A stretch of DNA of 64,000 bases from Ensifer adhaerens (GTDB lineage Bacteria; Pseudomonadota; Alphaproteobacteria; Rhizobiales; Rhizobiaceae). The position numbers and the translations under genes were made by a program. The stretch spans positions 545,994 to 609,993 of the forward strand of contig NZ_PNFP01000001.1 of assembly GCF_002940685.1 (NCBI RefSeq), in the 5' to 3' direction. How positions within the stretch are numbered: the stretch's first letter is position 1; each line of letters opens with the position of its first letter. The notes beneath the pieces are model-generated. The model made no database searches. It was not told the origin of the DNA and saw only the letters and a list, made by a program, of their open reading frames with translations. Shown here piece after piece: positions 30,519-39,226 of this stretch.

Positions 30519-31529
30519 ATGCCTCAGGTATCAAATACCTTTGAGACCTACGACGCCGTAGGCAACCGCGAAACCCTCGCGGATCGCATCTACATGATCA
30601 CGCCCGAGGAAACCCCGTTCCTCTCCATGATCGGCAAGACCGACGTGGACGGCGTGCACCCGGAATGGCAGACGGACACGCTTGCCACCCCGGATACCGC
30701 CAACAACCAGCCGGAAGGCAACGATTGGTCTTTCCAGGCCATCACGCCGACGACCCGCGTTGGCAACTATTGCCAGATCTCCGACAAGCGCATCGTCGTT
30801 TCGAACACGCAGGAAGTCGTGTCGAAGGCCGGCCGCAAGTCGGAAATGGCGCGCGAAATCGCCAAGAAGGGCCAAGAGCTGAAGACCGACATGGAGGTCA
30901 TTCTTCTGTCGAACCAGGCATCCTCGGCCGGCTCTGGCAACGCCGCATCGAACCGCCTTTCCGGCGGTTTCCGCGCTTGGCTCTCGTCCAACGACAGCCT
31001 CGGCGCTGGCGGCGCATCCGGCGGCTTCAACGCTGGCACTGGTATTGTTGACGCTGCCACCAACGGCACCCAGCGTGCCCTGACTAAGGCTCTTCTGGAT
31101 ACGACCATCCAGGCGACCTACATCTCCGGCGGCAACCCGACAACCCTTCTCCTCTCGCCCTACGCAAAGACGGTCTTTTCGACCTTCATGAGCGACGCCA
31201 ACGTTGCGCAGCAGCGCTTCGCGGCCAAGGGATCGAGCCAGACGACCATCGTCGCCGCCGCTGACATGTATCTGTCGGACTTCGGCACCCTGACCGTCGT
31301 TCCGGATCGTCAGATGGCCCGCGCCGGCGCCACGATCGCCCGTAATGCCTTCCTCGTCGACCCGTCCATGGTTCAGCTCGGCACGCTGCGCGACATCGCA
31401 AAGCGCGACCCGGCTGAAACCGGCGACGCGAAGAAGAAGGTTCTGAACGTCGAATACACGCTCGTCGTGAAGAACGAAGCCGCCCACGGTGTCGTCGCCG
31501 ACATCTTCGGCATGACCGCATCGAGCTAA
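30519..31529 (+). CDS. Major capsid protein, SU10/DUF5309-like
   Basis: 336 residues. N-terminal YDAVGNRETLADRIYMITPE and TPFLSMIGKTDVDGVHPEWQ are typical of DUF5309/SU10-type coat proteins with HK97 fold. Later KRIVVSNTQEVVSKAG and the C-terminal RDPAETGDAKKKVLNVEYTL. Forms the icosahedral shell. Codon bias towards C-ending codons is strong, as expected for the most expressed late gene. Confidence 0.85.
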   Translation: MPQVSNTFETYDAVGNRETLADRIYMITPEETPFLSMIGKTDVDGVHPEWQTDTLATPDTANNQPEGNDWSFQAITPTTRVGNYCQISDKRIVVSNTQEVVSKAGRKSEMAREIAKKGQELKTDMEVILLSNQASSAGSGNAASNRLSGGFRAWLSSNDSLGAGGASGGFNAGTGIVDAATNGTQRALTKALLDTTIQATYISGGNPTTLLLSPYAKTVFSTFMSDANVAQQRFAAKGSSQTTIVAAADMYLSDFGTLTVVPDRQMARAGATIARNAFLVDPSMVQLGTLRDIAKRDPAETGDAKKKVLNVEYTLVVKNEAAHGVVADIFGMTASS

Positions 31530-31541
31530 GGAGACACGGAT

Positions 31542-31973
31542 ATGCCTTTCCAGCCCATCAATATCACGGCTGCCACGCTCTCCCTGGTCGCCTCGTCTCA
31601 TGGTGAAGCCACGATCACGGCAAACCGTGCCGCCGGCATCACCTTCACGCTCCCGGCATCGGAAGGGAAGGGTGCGTATTTCCGCATCGTTGTCGGCACC
31701 ACGATCACGTCGAACAGCCTGATCGTGAAGGTCGCCAACGCAACGGACGTCATGACCGGCACGGCAATCTTCGGCCAGGACGCGGCGGATACCGCCAACC
31801 TGTTCGAAACCGCCTCGACCTCGGACACGATCACCATGAACGGTTCGACAACCGGCGGCATCAAGGGCGACATCATCGAGCTTGAGGACATTTCCTCGGG
31901 CTTGTGGAGCGTCAAGGTGCTCGGCTCGGCCACCGGCACGGAAGCGACGCCGTTCTCGGCGACCGTCTCCTAA
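31542..31973 (+). CDS. Capsid decoration-like protein
   Basis: 143 residues, rich in Thr/Ala/Gly with beta-strand pattern (ATITANRAAGITFTLPASEG, AYFRIVVGTTITSNSLIVKV). It directly follows the capsid gene and is closed by a terminator, fitting an abundant head-stabilising protein. Inference from position and composition. Confidence 0.65.
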   Translation: MPFQPINITAATLSLVASSHGEATITANRAAGITFTLPASEGKGAYFRIVVGTTITSNSLIVKVANATDVMTGTAIFGQDAADTANLFETASTSDTITMNGSTTGGIKGDIIELEDISSGLWSVKVLGSATGTEATPFSATVS

Positions 31974-31995
31974 TCCGGATCATCTCGAAACTTGG

Positions 31996-32022
31996 AAGGG
32001 CGCTCTCTGGGGCGCCCTTTTT
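31996..32022 (+). terminator. Intrinsic terminator after the capsid genes
   Basis: AAGGGCGC (31996-32003) pairs with GCGCCCTT (32012-32019) across TCTCTGGG, followed by TTTTT. It lies inside the late operon, 20 bases after the decoration gene, so head proteins would be made in excess over the tail proteins. Confidence 0.8.
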
Positions 32023-32045
32023 GATTCCGCAACAGAGGATTTCCA

Positions 32046-32273
32046 ATGGCACCCGAAGCAAAGAAGACCGAAGACAAGACTTTCCCGGTCAAGCTGCTCA
32101 AGAACTATCGCCCGCTCGGCGATTTCCTCATCGAGGGCGACGACGAACTGCGCGAGCCGACCGGTGATGAGCGGGCCAAGGTCAAAGCCGGCGCCGTCAT
32201 TCATCTGCCGATCGACGAAGCCCGCGACATCGTCAGCAAGAAGATTGCCGATCGCAATGACGCAATCGCTTGA
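32046..32273 (+). CDS. Hypothetical head-completion protein, 75 residues
   Basis: Begins MAPEAKKTEDKTFPVKLLKN and contains KAGAVIHLPIDEARDIVSKK, a pattern common in small genes after capsid genes. Overlaps the next gene by 17 bases. Possible head-completion role, unproven. Confidence 0.6.
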   Translation: MAPEAKKTEDKTFPVKLLKNYRPLGDFLIEGDDELREPTGDERAKVKAGAVIHLPIDEARDIVSKKIADRNDAIA

Positions 32274-32607
32274 TCTGCGCAACATCGACGGTGCGGCCTG
32301 GGAACTCGAAGAGGTCACCCCGCACTATCGCCGTTGGCTGCTGCCGCTCGGCGAAGGTCGCTTCATCCGCAAGACAGAGTTCTTGGCGGATGACGAGTTG
32401 ATCAAGGAAAACCGGCAAGCCTTCAACGACAGCGAGGGCAAGCGCTGGGGCGACGGCCAGATCGTGGCTCGTGTCCCGCTGAACAAGCTCTACGGCAGCC
32501 AGGACCAGATCATGGAAAAGCTGCGCGAGGGCGACCGAGACCACCTGAAATGGTGGCTCAACTCCGAAGCCGCACGGCCATACCGCACATTCAAGGGGCG
32601 CATCTGA
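32257..32607 (+). CDS. Hypothetical head-tail region protein, 116 residues
   Basis: From the ATG at 32257. HYRRWLLPLGEGRFIRKTEF and RWGDGQIVARVPLNKLYG are recognisable features of an uncharacterised late protein in podovirus-like genomes; it ends DHLKWWLNSEAARPYRTFKG. May be a minor capsid or virion assembly factor. Confidence 0.6.
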   Translation: MTQSLDLRNIDGAAWELEEVTPHYRRWLLPLGEGRFIRKTEFLADDELIKENRQAFNDSEGKRWGDGQIVARVPLNKLYGSQDQIMEKLREGDRDHLKWWLNSEAARPYRTFKGRI

Positions 32608-33230
32608 TGGACTATGCAGGCCTTCAGGCCGCGCTGGCTGACTGGGCGGCGCGAACCGACGTCACAGCCACCATCCCGTCCTTTGTCGAGTTTTCGACGG
32701 CCATGTTCAATCATGGCATTCCCGACAAGGGCGTGGCTCCTCTTCGCGTGCGGGAAATGGAGGCGATTGCGACGCTGACGCCGTCTAGCGGAGCCGTCAC
32801 GCTGCCGGCCGACTACCTGCAGTACATCCGCGTCGTTGAAGACGCGTCGATCCGGAGAGAACTGAAGTTCGTCACGGCGACGTATACGGATCAGGCGTAC
32901 CCGGATCGCGCCGGAGGCTTGGCCTGTGATTTCACGATCATCGGCTCGTCGCTGACGATGTACCCGGTATCTGGCAATGACATCGAACTCACCTATTTCC
33001 AGGCAATCCCGGCTCTTTCGGACAGCAACACGTCCAACTGGCTGCTCGCGAAGCAACCGAGCCTCTACCTGCACGCCGGCTTGATGCAGCTTGCCCTCTA
33101 CACCAAGGACAACGACCTGTTTTCCCGCTCGGCGGCGCTCGTCACAATGATCATCGACGGGCTGAATGCGACGAACGAACTCGCGATTTATGCGCGGGCA
33201 GGTACGCGAGTGCAGGGGATTGCACCTTGA
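32607..33230 (+). CDS. Head-tail adaptor protein
   Basis: 207 residues from the ATG at 32607 (TGATG). Features LQAALADWAARTDVTATIPS, ATLTPSSGAVTLPADYLQYI and LLAKQPSLYLHAGLMQLALY match phage adaptor proteins of the gp11/DUF6682 type that attach beneath the portal of short-tailed phages. Followed by the gp10-like hub gene. Confidence 0.7.
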   Translation: MDYAGLQAALADWAARTDVTATIPSFVEFSTAMFNHGIPDKGVAPLRVREMEAIATLTPSSGAVTLPADYLQYIRVVEDASIRRELKFVTATYTDQAYPDRAGGLACDFTIIGSSLTMYPVSGNDIELTYFQAIPALSDSNTSNWLLAKQPSLYLHAGLMQLALYTKDNDLFSRSAALVTMIIDGLNATNELAIYARAGTRVQGIAP

Positions 33231-34681
33231 TCATCCCGTTCCCGGCCTTCGAGCCCGATCAAAGCCAGTTCGACGGCACCAACAGCAACAACGTGGTGAA
33301 CGCTCTTCCTGTTTCTGACGGGTGGGGCCCGATGCCCGGTTTGACGGAGATTTCGCAGGCGCTTGGCGCTGAATGCCGCGGCGCGGTCTACGTCCGCACC
33401 TCAACGGGCACGTTCACGATCATCGCCGGCACGTCAAGCGCGCTCTACAAGCTCAACACGACCGACTATTCGTGGACCAATATCAGCGGGCCAAGCGCGC
33501 CGTATGCCGTCCCGCTTCAGGATTCTTGGACGTTCACGCGGTTTGGTGACCAGCTTGTCGCTCACAACATCGCCAATCCCATTCAGGTCTACGACATCGA
33601 GGCCAGCGGCAACTTTGCGGATCTGGCGGGCAGCCCGCCTAAGGCAAAATATTCCTGGGTGGCCGGAGACTTCCTCGTCCTCGGATATCTGGAGGGTGCC
33701 GTTGGGCAAAAGACCGTCCGTTGGTGCGGGCAGAACAACCTCGAGCATTGGACGATAGGCAAAGAAGGCGCAGACGTTCAGGAGCTTCCAGAAGGCGACG
33801 AGGTGATGGGCGGCTTCGGCGAGCAGGGTGGCTTCACTGTCATCCAGCGCGCCGGGATGCAGTATTTCCCTTTCGCTCCGTCTTCGGGGTTCACCTTCAC
33901 GCGAACAGTCGTCAACCCGAAGCAGGGCACGCTTGCGCCGCGGTCGATTGTCTCGATCGGGCCGGGGGCTTTCTTCTACTTGTCCGAAGACGGGTTCTTC
34001 GGCGGCGTGGACCGCAAGCCGATCGGCGCGGAGAGGGTAGATCGCTGGTTTCTCGACCAGATCGACCAGACCTATCTTGCTGACGTTCAAGGGGCTGCTG
34101 ATCCGTTCGAAAAAATCGTTTGGTGGCGCTACCGGGCGGCAAACGGCAGTTTTTACCGACTCGGATACGATTGGCAGCTTGACCGGTGGTGCACGACAGA
34201 TTTGCAGGTCGGGGAGATGGTCGCGCTCGCCACTCCGGGCGTCACTTGGGATGGTCTTGACCTTCTCTACGCCAACATAGACGCTGCGATCGAGCCCTTC
34301 GACAGCCGTCTCTTTTCTGGTGGTCGCCCGACCTTCGCGACGTTCACGACCGACAACAAGCTGGCCTATTTCACCGGCCCGAACCTGCAAGCGACCATCG
34401 ACACGGCAGAGAACGAGATCGATGGCATGCGCCGATCCTTCGTCAACGGGGCTCGCGTTGTCACAGACGCAACGAGTTTCACCCTCTCGGACGGTGTTTC
34501 CGCCTTTCACGGCGGCGCAATGACATTTTCGACCGCAAACAGCCCGCATCCAAGGACTGGGCTTGTGCCGTTCCGTTCGGACGGCCGGTTGCACAAACAG
34601 CGTCTGGTCGTTCCTGCGGGTGCGGTATGGAGCATTGTTTCATCGGTCAACGTCAACGCCCAGCCGAGTGGTGAGCAGTAA
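33227..34681 (+). CDS. P22 gp10-like tail hub / DNA-stabilisation protein
   Basis: 484 residues. Beta-propeller-like repeats with many Trp/Gly/Asp turns (DGWGPMPGLTEISQALGAEC, AVYVRTSTGTFTIIAGTSSA, YSWVAGDFLVLGYLEGAVGQ). The N-terminal FPAFEPDQSQFDGTNSNNVV is typical of P22 gp10 relatives. It would plug the portal and hold the tailspikes. Confidence 0.75.
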   Translation: MIIPFPAFEPDQSQFDGTNSNNVVNALPVSDGWGPMPGLTEISQALGAECRGAVYVRTSTGTFTIIAGTSSALYKLNTTDYSWTNISGPSAPYAVPLQDSWTFTRFGDQLVAHNIANPIQVYDIEASGNFADLAGSPPKAKYSWVAGDFLVLGYLEGAVGQKTVRWCGQNNLEHWTIGKEGADVQELPEGDEVMGGFGEQGGFTVIQRAGMQYFPFAPSSGFTFTRTVVNPKQGTLAPRSIVSIGPGAFFYLSEDGFFGGVDRKPIGAERVDRWFLDQIDQTYLADVQGAADPFEKIVWWRYRAANGSFYRLGYDWQLDRWCTTDLQVGEMVALATPGVTWDGLDLLYANIDAAIEPFDSRLFSGGRPTFATFTTDNKLAYFTGPNLQATIDTAENEIDGMRRSFVNGARVVTDATSFTLSDGVSAFHGGAMTFSTANSPHPRTGLVPFRSDGRLHKQRLVVPAGAVWSIVSSVNVNAQPSGEQ

Positions 34682-35040
34682 TGAGCGTTCACGGCAACTA
34701 CGCGGGCAACCCGGAACAGCCGGTTCACCAGGTGCTGACCAACACGTCTTTGACGGACATCGGCGATGCCGCCAAGAAGATGGTCAAGATCCTGGCATCG
34801 GTCGCCATCGCCAACCCGAGCGGATCGGGCGTGGACTGCTCTCTCTACTGGTACAAAGCTGCCACGGCTACGGACCATCTCATATGGTTCAAGACCGTTC
34901 CGACAAAAGACACGCTGTCAATCGCCGACCTGCCTGTCAGGCTAGCAGAGGGCGACAAGATCAAGGCGATCGGCGACAACACGGTTTGCGTGACGCTGTT
35001 CTATCTCGACTTGATCCCGCTCAACAGGCCGACCGTATGA
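34681..35040 (+). CDS. Hypothetical structural protein, 119 residues
   Basis: Beta-rich (GNYAGNPEQPVHQVLTNTSL, VDCSLYWYKAATATDHLIWF). Sits between the hub and a GNAT-like gene. Probably a minor tail or decoration protein; no family assigned. Confidence 0.55.
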   Translation: MSVHGNYAGNPEQPVHQVLTNTSLTDIGDAAKKMVKILASVAIANPSGSGVDCSLYWYKAATATDHLIWFKTVPTKDTLSIADLPVRLAEGDKIKAIGDNTVCVTLFYLDLIPLNRPTV

Positions 35041-35453
35041 GGATCGGGATTGCAAATGCGACCGAGGTTGATGCGCTGTGGCCGAAGCTCGCCGTCAGGT
35101 TCCAAGAAGCGATCGACGCCTGCGGGGATGATCTCGCGCTCGGTGATCTTTGGCAGTTGTGCAGGTCTGGAAACGCCTTCCTCGTCTGCGCCGTCTCTGG
35201 TGACGAGCCTGTCATGGGCGCCGTTCTCCAGTTCCAGAGATGGAGCAAGGGCCCAGTTCTGCGTTGCCTGATCATCGGCGGCGAGCAAATGGCTGCTTGG
35301 CTGCCCGACTGGATAGCCGCCGTGCGCGGCATGATGCGCGAGGGCGGCGCAACCAGATTTGTCTTCGACGGGCGAGACGGCTGGAGCGAAGTGCTCCGCC
35401 GATCGCTTGAGCATGCCCGAAAACTCCGCACGACCTACGAAGTGGAAATCTAG
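35037..35453 (+). CDS. GNAT-like hypothetical protein
   Basis: 138 residues from the ATG at 35037 (ATGA). MRIGIANATEVDALWPKLAV, GNAFLVCAVSGDEPVMGAVL and a late GGATRFVFDGRDGWSEVLRR recall an N-acetyltransferase fold. Such genes occur in podovirus tail modules; substrate unknown. Confidence 0.55.
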   Translation: MRIGIANATEVDALWPKLAVRFQEAIDACGDDLALGDLWQLCRSGNAFLVCAVSGDEPVMGAVLQFQRWSKGPVLRCLIIGGEQMAAWLPDWIAAVRGMMREGGATRFVFDGRDGWSEVLRRSLEHARKLRTTYEVEI

Positions 35454-36314
35454 ATGTCCGGTGGAAGCAAGACCCAAACGACCACGACGAACAACGCGCC
35501 CTGGTCGGCGGCACAGCCTGCGCTGAAAACCGGGCTGGATCAGGCTCAGAACCTCTTCAAGGCCGACCCGACAGGGCAAAACAGCGTCTACAAGGGCTCG
35601 ACCGTCGTTCCGTGGTCGTCTCAGACGCAGAACGCCATGAATGCGATCCAGACGAACGCGCAGGACAACATCAACAACCCGACCGGGACGTCCAGGCAGT
35701 ATCAAGACATCATCAACCGCGGCGGGTTGACTACGGCGCAGCAGAATGCCCTTCAGAACACGCAGAATACCGCCAATGCTGCATTCGATATCAACGCGAA
35801 CCCTGCCTTCCAGCAAGTGCTTAAGCAGGCACAGGATTCCGCATCGAATGCGGTCAATTTGAACGCTGGTGCGGCTGGACGCTACGGCTCCGGTGTCCAT
35901 CAGGGCAATTTGGCTCGCGAAGTCGGCGACCTGACAAGCCGGATGGTCGGGCAGGAATACCAGAACTGGCAGAATCGTCGCGATGCTGCAAACACCAATC
36001 TTTTCAATATGAGCCAGCAAGGTTTCGGGAACATTGGAGCGGCCTATCAGGGGCTGAACAAGCCTGCGCAAGACCTGATGCAGGTCGGCGGCATGAATGA
36101 AGACTTGGCGACGCGCCAGAAGAACGATGAGCTACGGCTGTTCAACGAACAAGCCAACGCGCCGTGGAACCAACTTGCGCGGCTCAATGCGATCGCCTCG
36201 GGCGCCGGCTCTCTCGGCGGCACGCAGACGACCGCGCAGCCAGGGCAAAACCCGTTCTTGAGCGCACTCGGCTATGGGGCCACTGGTCTAGGCCTACTCG
36301 GAGGTATGTTCTAA
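35454..36314 (+). CDS. DNA-ejection/internal virion protein A
   Basis: 286 residues, Asn/Gln/Ala-rich and mostly helical (NAMNAIQTNAQDNINNPTGT, SNAVNLNAGAAGRYGSGVHQ), ending in a Gly-rich hydrophobic tail (FLSALGYGATGLGLLGGMF). Proteins of this composition, grouped before the muramidase, are ejected into the cell envelope in P22-like phages. Function by position. Confidence 0.6.
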   Translation: MSGGSKTQTTTTNNAPWSAAQPALKTGLDQAQNLFKADPTGQNSVYKGSTVVPWSSQTQNAMNAIQTNAQDNINNPTGTSRQYQDIINRGGLTTAQQNALQNTQNTANAAFDINANPAFQQVLKQAQDSASNAVNLNAGAAGRYGSGVHQGNLAREVGDLTSRMVGQEYQNWQNRRDAANTNLFNMSQQGFGNIGAAYQGLNKPAQDLMQVGGMNEDLATRQKNDELRLFNEQANAPWNQLARLNAIASGAGSLGGTQTTAQPGQNPFLSALGYGATGLGLLGGMF

Positions 36315-37277
36315 ATGGCTGGTCCGTTCGACTTCCTGCGCAACAACAATCAGGCGCTCACGCAACTTGGTCTCGGGCTGCTTTCCGGCCGCACTGGTCA
36401 GGAGCAGGCCGCCGCCGGCGCTGCAGGTCTTGCGCAGGGCATCAACCAGAACAAGACGATGCAGTTCCTGGCGAAGCAGTATCCCGACCTCGCCGAAGCC
36501 GTGCAGTCGGGCGCGCTGACGCCTGGGGATGCGTGGAAGATGGCCTATCAGCAGAAGCTCTCGGCAGAGAAGCCGAAGTCACCGATCGAGGTGAATGGGC
36601 GTCTGGTAGACCCGACGACATACGAGGTGCTTGCCGATTTCAGCAGCGCGCCGAAGGGGCCGGAGCCGACAGCGCTGATGCGGGAACTTGAGGCGGCCGG
36701 ACTGCGCCCCGGAACGCCCGAGTATCAGGAGGCCATTCTTGCCAACAACCGGCCGAAGGGCATGATGGTCGAAAGCGACGGGCAGGGCGGTTTCCGCATG
36801 GTTCAGGGCACCGACGTTAGCGGCGGCGCGAACCTGAATGTTGAGCAAGGAAAGAACACCGGCTTCCTCATTCGGGCGCAGGACGCCAACAAGACGATCG
36901 GCGCGAAAGAGGGTGAAGGAACGAGTCTTTGGAACAAGGCGATGCGCAATGTCCCTGGCGGCCTTGGCAACTACGCGATCAGCGATGAGGCGCAGCAACT
37001 CGACCAGGCCAAGCGAGATTTCATCAACGCCGTGCTTCGTCAGGAATCTGGCGCCGTGATCTCCGACGAGGAATTTGCGAACGCCGAGAGGCAATATTTT
37101 CCGCAGCCAGGTGACAGCCAGCAGGTGATCGAGCAGAAGCGCCGCAACCGTGAGAACGCTGTTGCTGGCTTCCGCATTCGCTCTGGCCCTGGGGCGAGCG
37201 CCGTTGATCAGATGCAGCCGCCGGCCGCGCAGCCGCAACCTGGCGTCATCGACTACTCCGACTACTTCAAGCAGTGA
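36315..37277 (+). CDS. DNA-ejection/internal virion protein B
   Basis: 320 residues starting MAGPFDFLRNNNQALTQLGL. Helical, with SDEAQQLDQAKRDFINAVLR and QESGAVISDEEFANAERQYF, a segment also seen in ejection-module proteins of other short-tailed phages. Starts on the base after the previous stop. Confidence 0.65.
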   Translation: MAGPFDFLRNNNQALTQLGLGLLSGRTGQEQAAAGAAGLAQGINQNKTMQFLAKQYPDLAEAVQSGALTPGDAWKMAYQQKLSAEKPKSPIEVNGRLVDPTTYEVLADFSSAPKGPEPTALMRELEAAGLRPGTPEYQEAILANNRPKGMMVESDGQGGFRMVQGTDVSGGANLNVEQGKNTGFLIRAQDANKTIGAKEGEGTSLWNKAMRNVPGGLGNYAISDEAQQLDQAKRDFINAVLRQESGAVISDEEFANAERQYFPQPGDSQQVIEQKRRNRENAVAGFRIRSGPGASAVDQMQPPAAQPQPGVIDYSDYFKQ

Positions 37278-37286
37278 GGCGACGCT

Positions 37287-39146
37287 ATGCCCGTTGTGCG
37301 CATGCCAGATGGGACGCAGGTCCGCTTTCCCGATGATATGCCGGCCGAGCAGATCCGCAGCCTGATCGCGTCAAAGTTCCCCGACGTTGTGCCGAAGACA
37401 CCGGCAGAAGCCGCGCCGCCGGCCGCCCAAGACACATTCCAGCGCGGGACGATCCTGCCCGTGGAGAAAAACCTTCGGACGGGTGAAATGAACTGGGCGG
37501 TCCCCGGATTGCTTCAGGGCGCGTATGAGAGCGCCAGAGATGCCTTCACCCTTCCTGGTCGAGCCATGCGCGGCGAAGTGCCGATGACGGATGCAGCTGG
37601 CAACGTCTCACCTGAAGCGATTGGGGAGGGCTTTAACTTTGCGCTTTGGGCCTCTCCTGCGTCTGCCGCTTCTCGCCTTCCTTCGAAAGCCGCGCCGGTC
37701 GCCAAGCCAAAACCAGAGGGCGTTCAGGTTGCAGAAGCTGCTCGGCGTCTTGGAGTGGACCTGCCTCGCGCTGCTGTTAGCGATAGCGTTTCTGTCCAGC
37801 AGGCAGGAAAGACGCTGACGAATATCCCGATCGGCGGCGCGCCGCTTCGCAAGGCGTCCGAACAGGCCATCTCTCAACTCGACGACGCCGCGCTGCGCGT
37901 CCAGCAAGGCTATGGGCCTGGCAGTGTTGCCGGCGCTGGCTCTGCGGCACGCGAGGGCATCACCGCGCACGCGAAGGAAGTGTTGCCGGCAAAAGTTGGG
38001 GCGCGATACGATGTCGTTGACAACCTTGTCACGCCGAATGTCGTCACGCCGCTCACTCAAACCGGTCGTGTTGCCGGCGAAATCCTTGCCAAGCGCGAGA
38101 ATGCCAAGATCGCCGGGAACAGCGAAGCCGTGAACCTGATCCGGCGCGCAGTCGCAGAGAAGGATGGCCTCAACTATCAGGGCATCAAGGACCTCCGCAC
38201 GGCCGTCGGCGAATTTGTTGACGATCCGGCCAAGATCGCCGCTTCGGGCATCTCGGCGAAGGAGATCAACCGGATCTATGGCGCGCTAACCGATGACCTC
38301 CGCAATGCCGTTCAGCGATCGGGCGGAGATGAGGCCTTAGCCGCTTTCGAGCGGGCAAACGCATACGCCGCCAAGAAGTTCGCCGAGCGCTCCGACCTGC
38401 AAAAGGTGCTCGGCAAGCAAGCCTCCGACGAGGGCGTCTTCTCGAAGATCGAGGCCATGGCCGGCTCCACCTCGCGCGCTGACCAGAACGGCCTTCTCCG
38501 GGTGCGTGGCGCCGTCGGCAAAGAAGGCTGGGATGAGATCTCGTCCGCTGTCATCGCAAAGATGGGACGCGACGCCGACGGCAAGTTCTCGCCAGATCGC
38601 TTCCTGACTGCCTATGGCAAGCTCTCGAAGACCGGTAAGCATGCCCTGTTTCGTACGACGGGGAAAAACGACCTGGCAAACTCGATCGATGACATCGCGA
38701 CCGTCTCGCGGCGCTTCAAGCAACTGAACCAGTTCGCCAACCCCTCAGGCACCTCTCAATCGGTCATGTCCGGTTTCGGGGGCGCCGCGCTCTTTGTCGA
38801 GCCAATGACGACGATCGGGACCGTGGCCGGTAGCCGTGCGCTATCCTCGCTCCTAGCCAAACCGACTTCTGCCAGGAAATTGGCGCAGTGGGCGCGGGCA
38901 TACGAACAGGCGGCCGCGCAGCCGAGCGTGAAAACTCAGGCGTTGCTTGAGGCTAGGGCTAAGGTTCTAGCGATCGATCTGGCTGCGGAAACGGGTACTC
39001 CGGCCGCGGTCAAGCAGATCACCCAGGCGATATCTGGGGTGGGTCGCGTGCCAGCAGAGCCACAGGACAATGGCGAGCGGCGACAAGAAAATCAGGACAA
39101 CCGTCCAAACGGCCAGTTGCGTATGCTTCTTCCGAACGAGGCTTAG
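37287..39146 (+). CDS. DNA-ejection/internal virion protein C
   Basis: 619 residues. The N-terminus VVRMPDGTQVRFPDDMPAEQ, IRSLIASKFPDVV is the short domain typical of phage ejection proteins; a long helical middle follows (ITAHAKEVLPAKVGARYDVV, AALDDLRNAVQRSG type). The C-terminus is polar (QDNGERRQENQDN). It is the largest of the three ejection-type proteins and is closed by a terminator. Confidence 0.7.
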   Translation: MPVVRMPDGTQVRFPDDMPAEQIRSLIASKFPDVVPKTPAEAAPPAAQDTFQRGTILPVEKNLRTGEMNWAVPGLLQGAYESARDAFTLPGRAMRGEVPMTDAAGNVSPEAIGEGFNFALWASPASAASRLPSKAAPVAKPKPEGVQVAEAARRLGVDLPRAAVSDSVSVQQAGKTLTNIPIGGAPLRKASEQAISQLDDAALRVQQGYGPGSVAGAGSAAREGITAHAKEVLPAKVGARYDVVDNLVTPNVVTPLTQTGRVAGEILAKRENAKIAGNSEAVNLIRRAVAEKDGLNYQGIKDLRTAVGEFVDDPAKIAASGISAKEINRIYGALTDDLRNAVQRSGGDEALAAFERANAYAAKKFAERSDLQKVLGKQASDEGVFSKIEAMAGSTSRADQNGLLRVRGAVGKEGWDEISSAVIAKMGRDADGKFSPDRFLTAYGKLSKTGKHALFRTTGKNDLANSIDDIATVSRRFKQLNQFANPSGTSQSVMSGFGGAALFVEPMTTIGTVAGSRALSSLLAKPTSARKLAQWARAYEQAAAQPSVKTQALLEARAKVLAIDLAAETGTPAAVKQITQAISGVGRVPAEPQDNGERRQENQDNRPNGQLRMLLPNEA

Positions 39147-39186
39147 GGGCATCCCCACAACATACACGAGCAGAAGAAATTGAACA

Positions 39187-39211
39187 GGCGGTTCTTCGGA
39201 GCCGCCTTTTT
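39187..39211 (+). terminator. Intrinsic terminator with TTCG loop
   Basis: GGCGGTTC-TTCG-GAGCCGCC followed by TTTTT, 8 pairs including one G-T. It lies between the ejection gene and the muramidase, so the fibre, tailspike and muramidase genes may depend on read-through or another promoter. Confidence 0.8.
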
Positions 39212-39226
39212 CTATGAGGCGATCAA

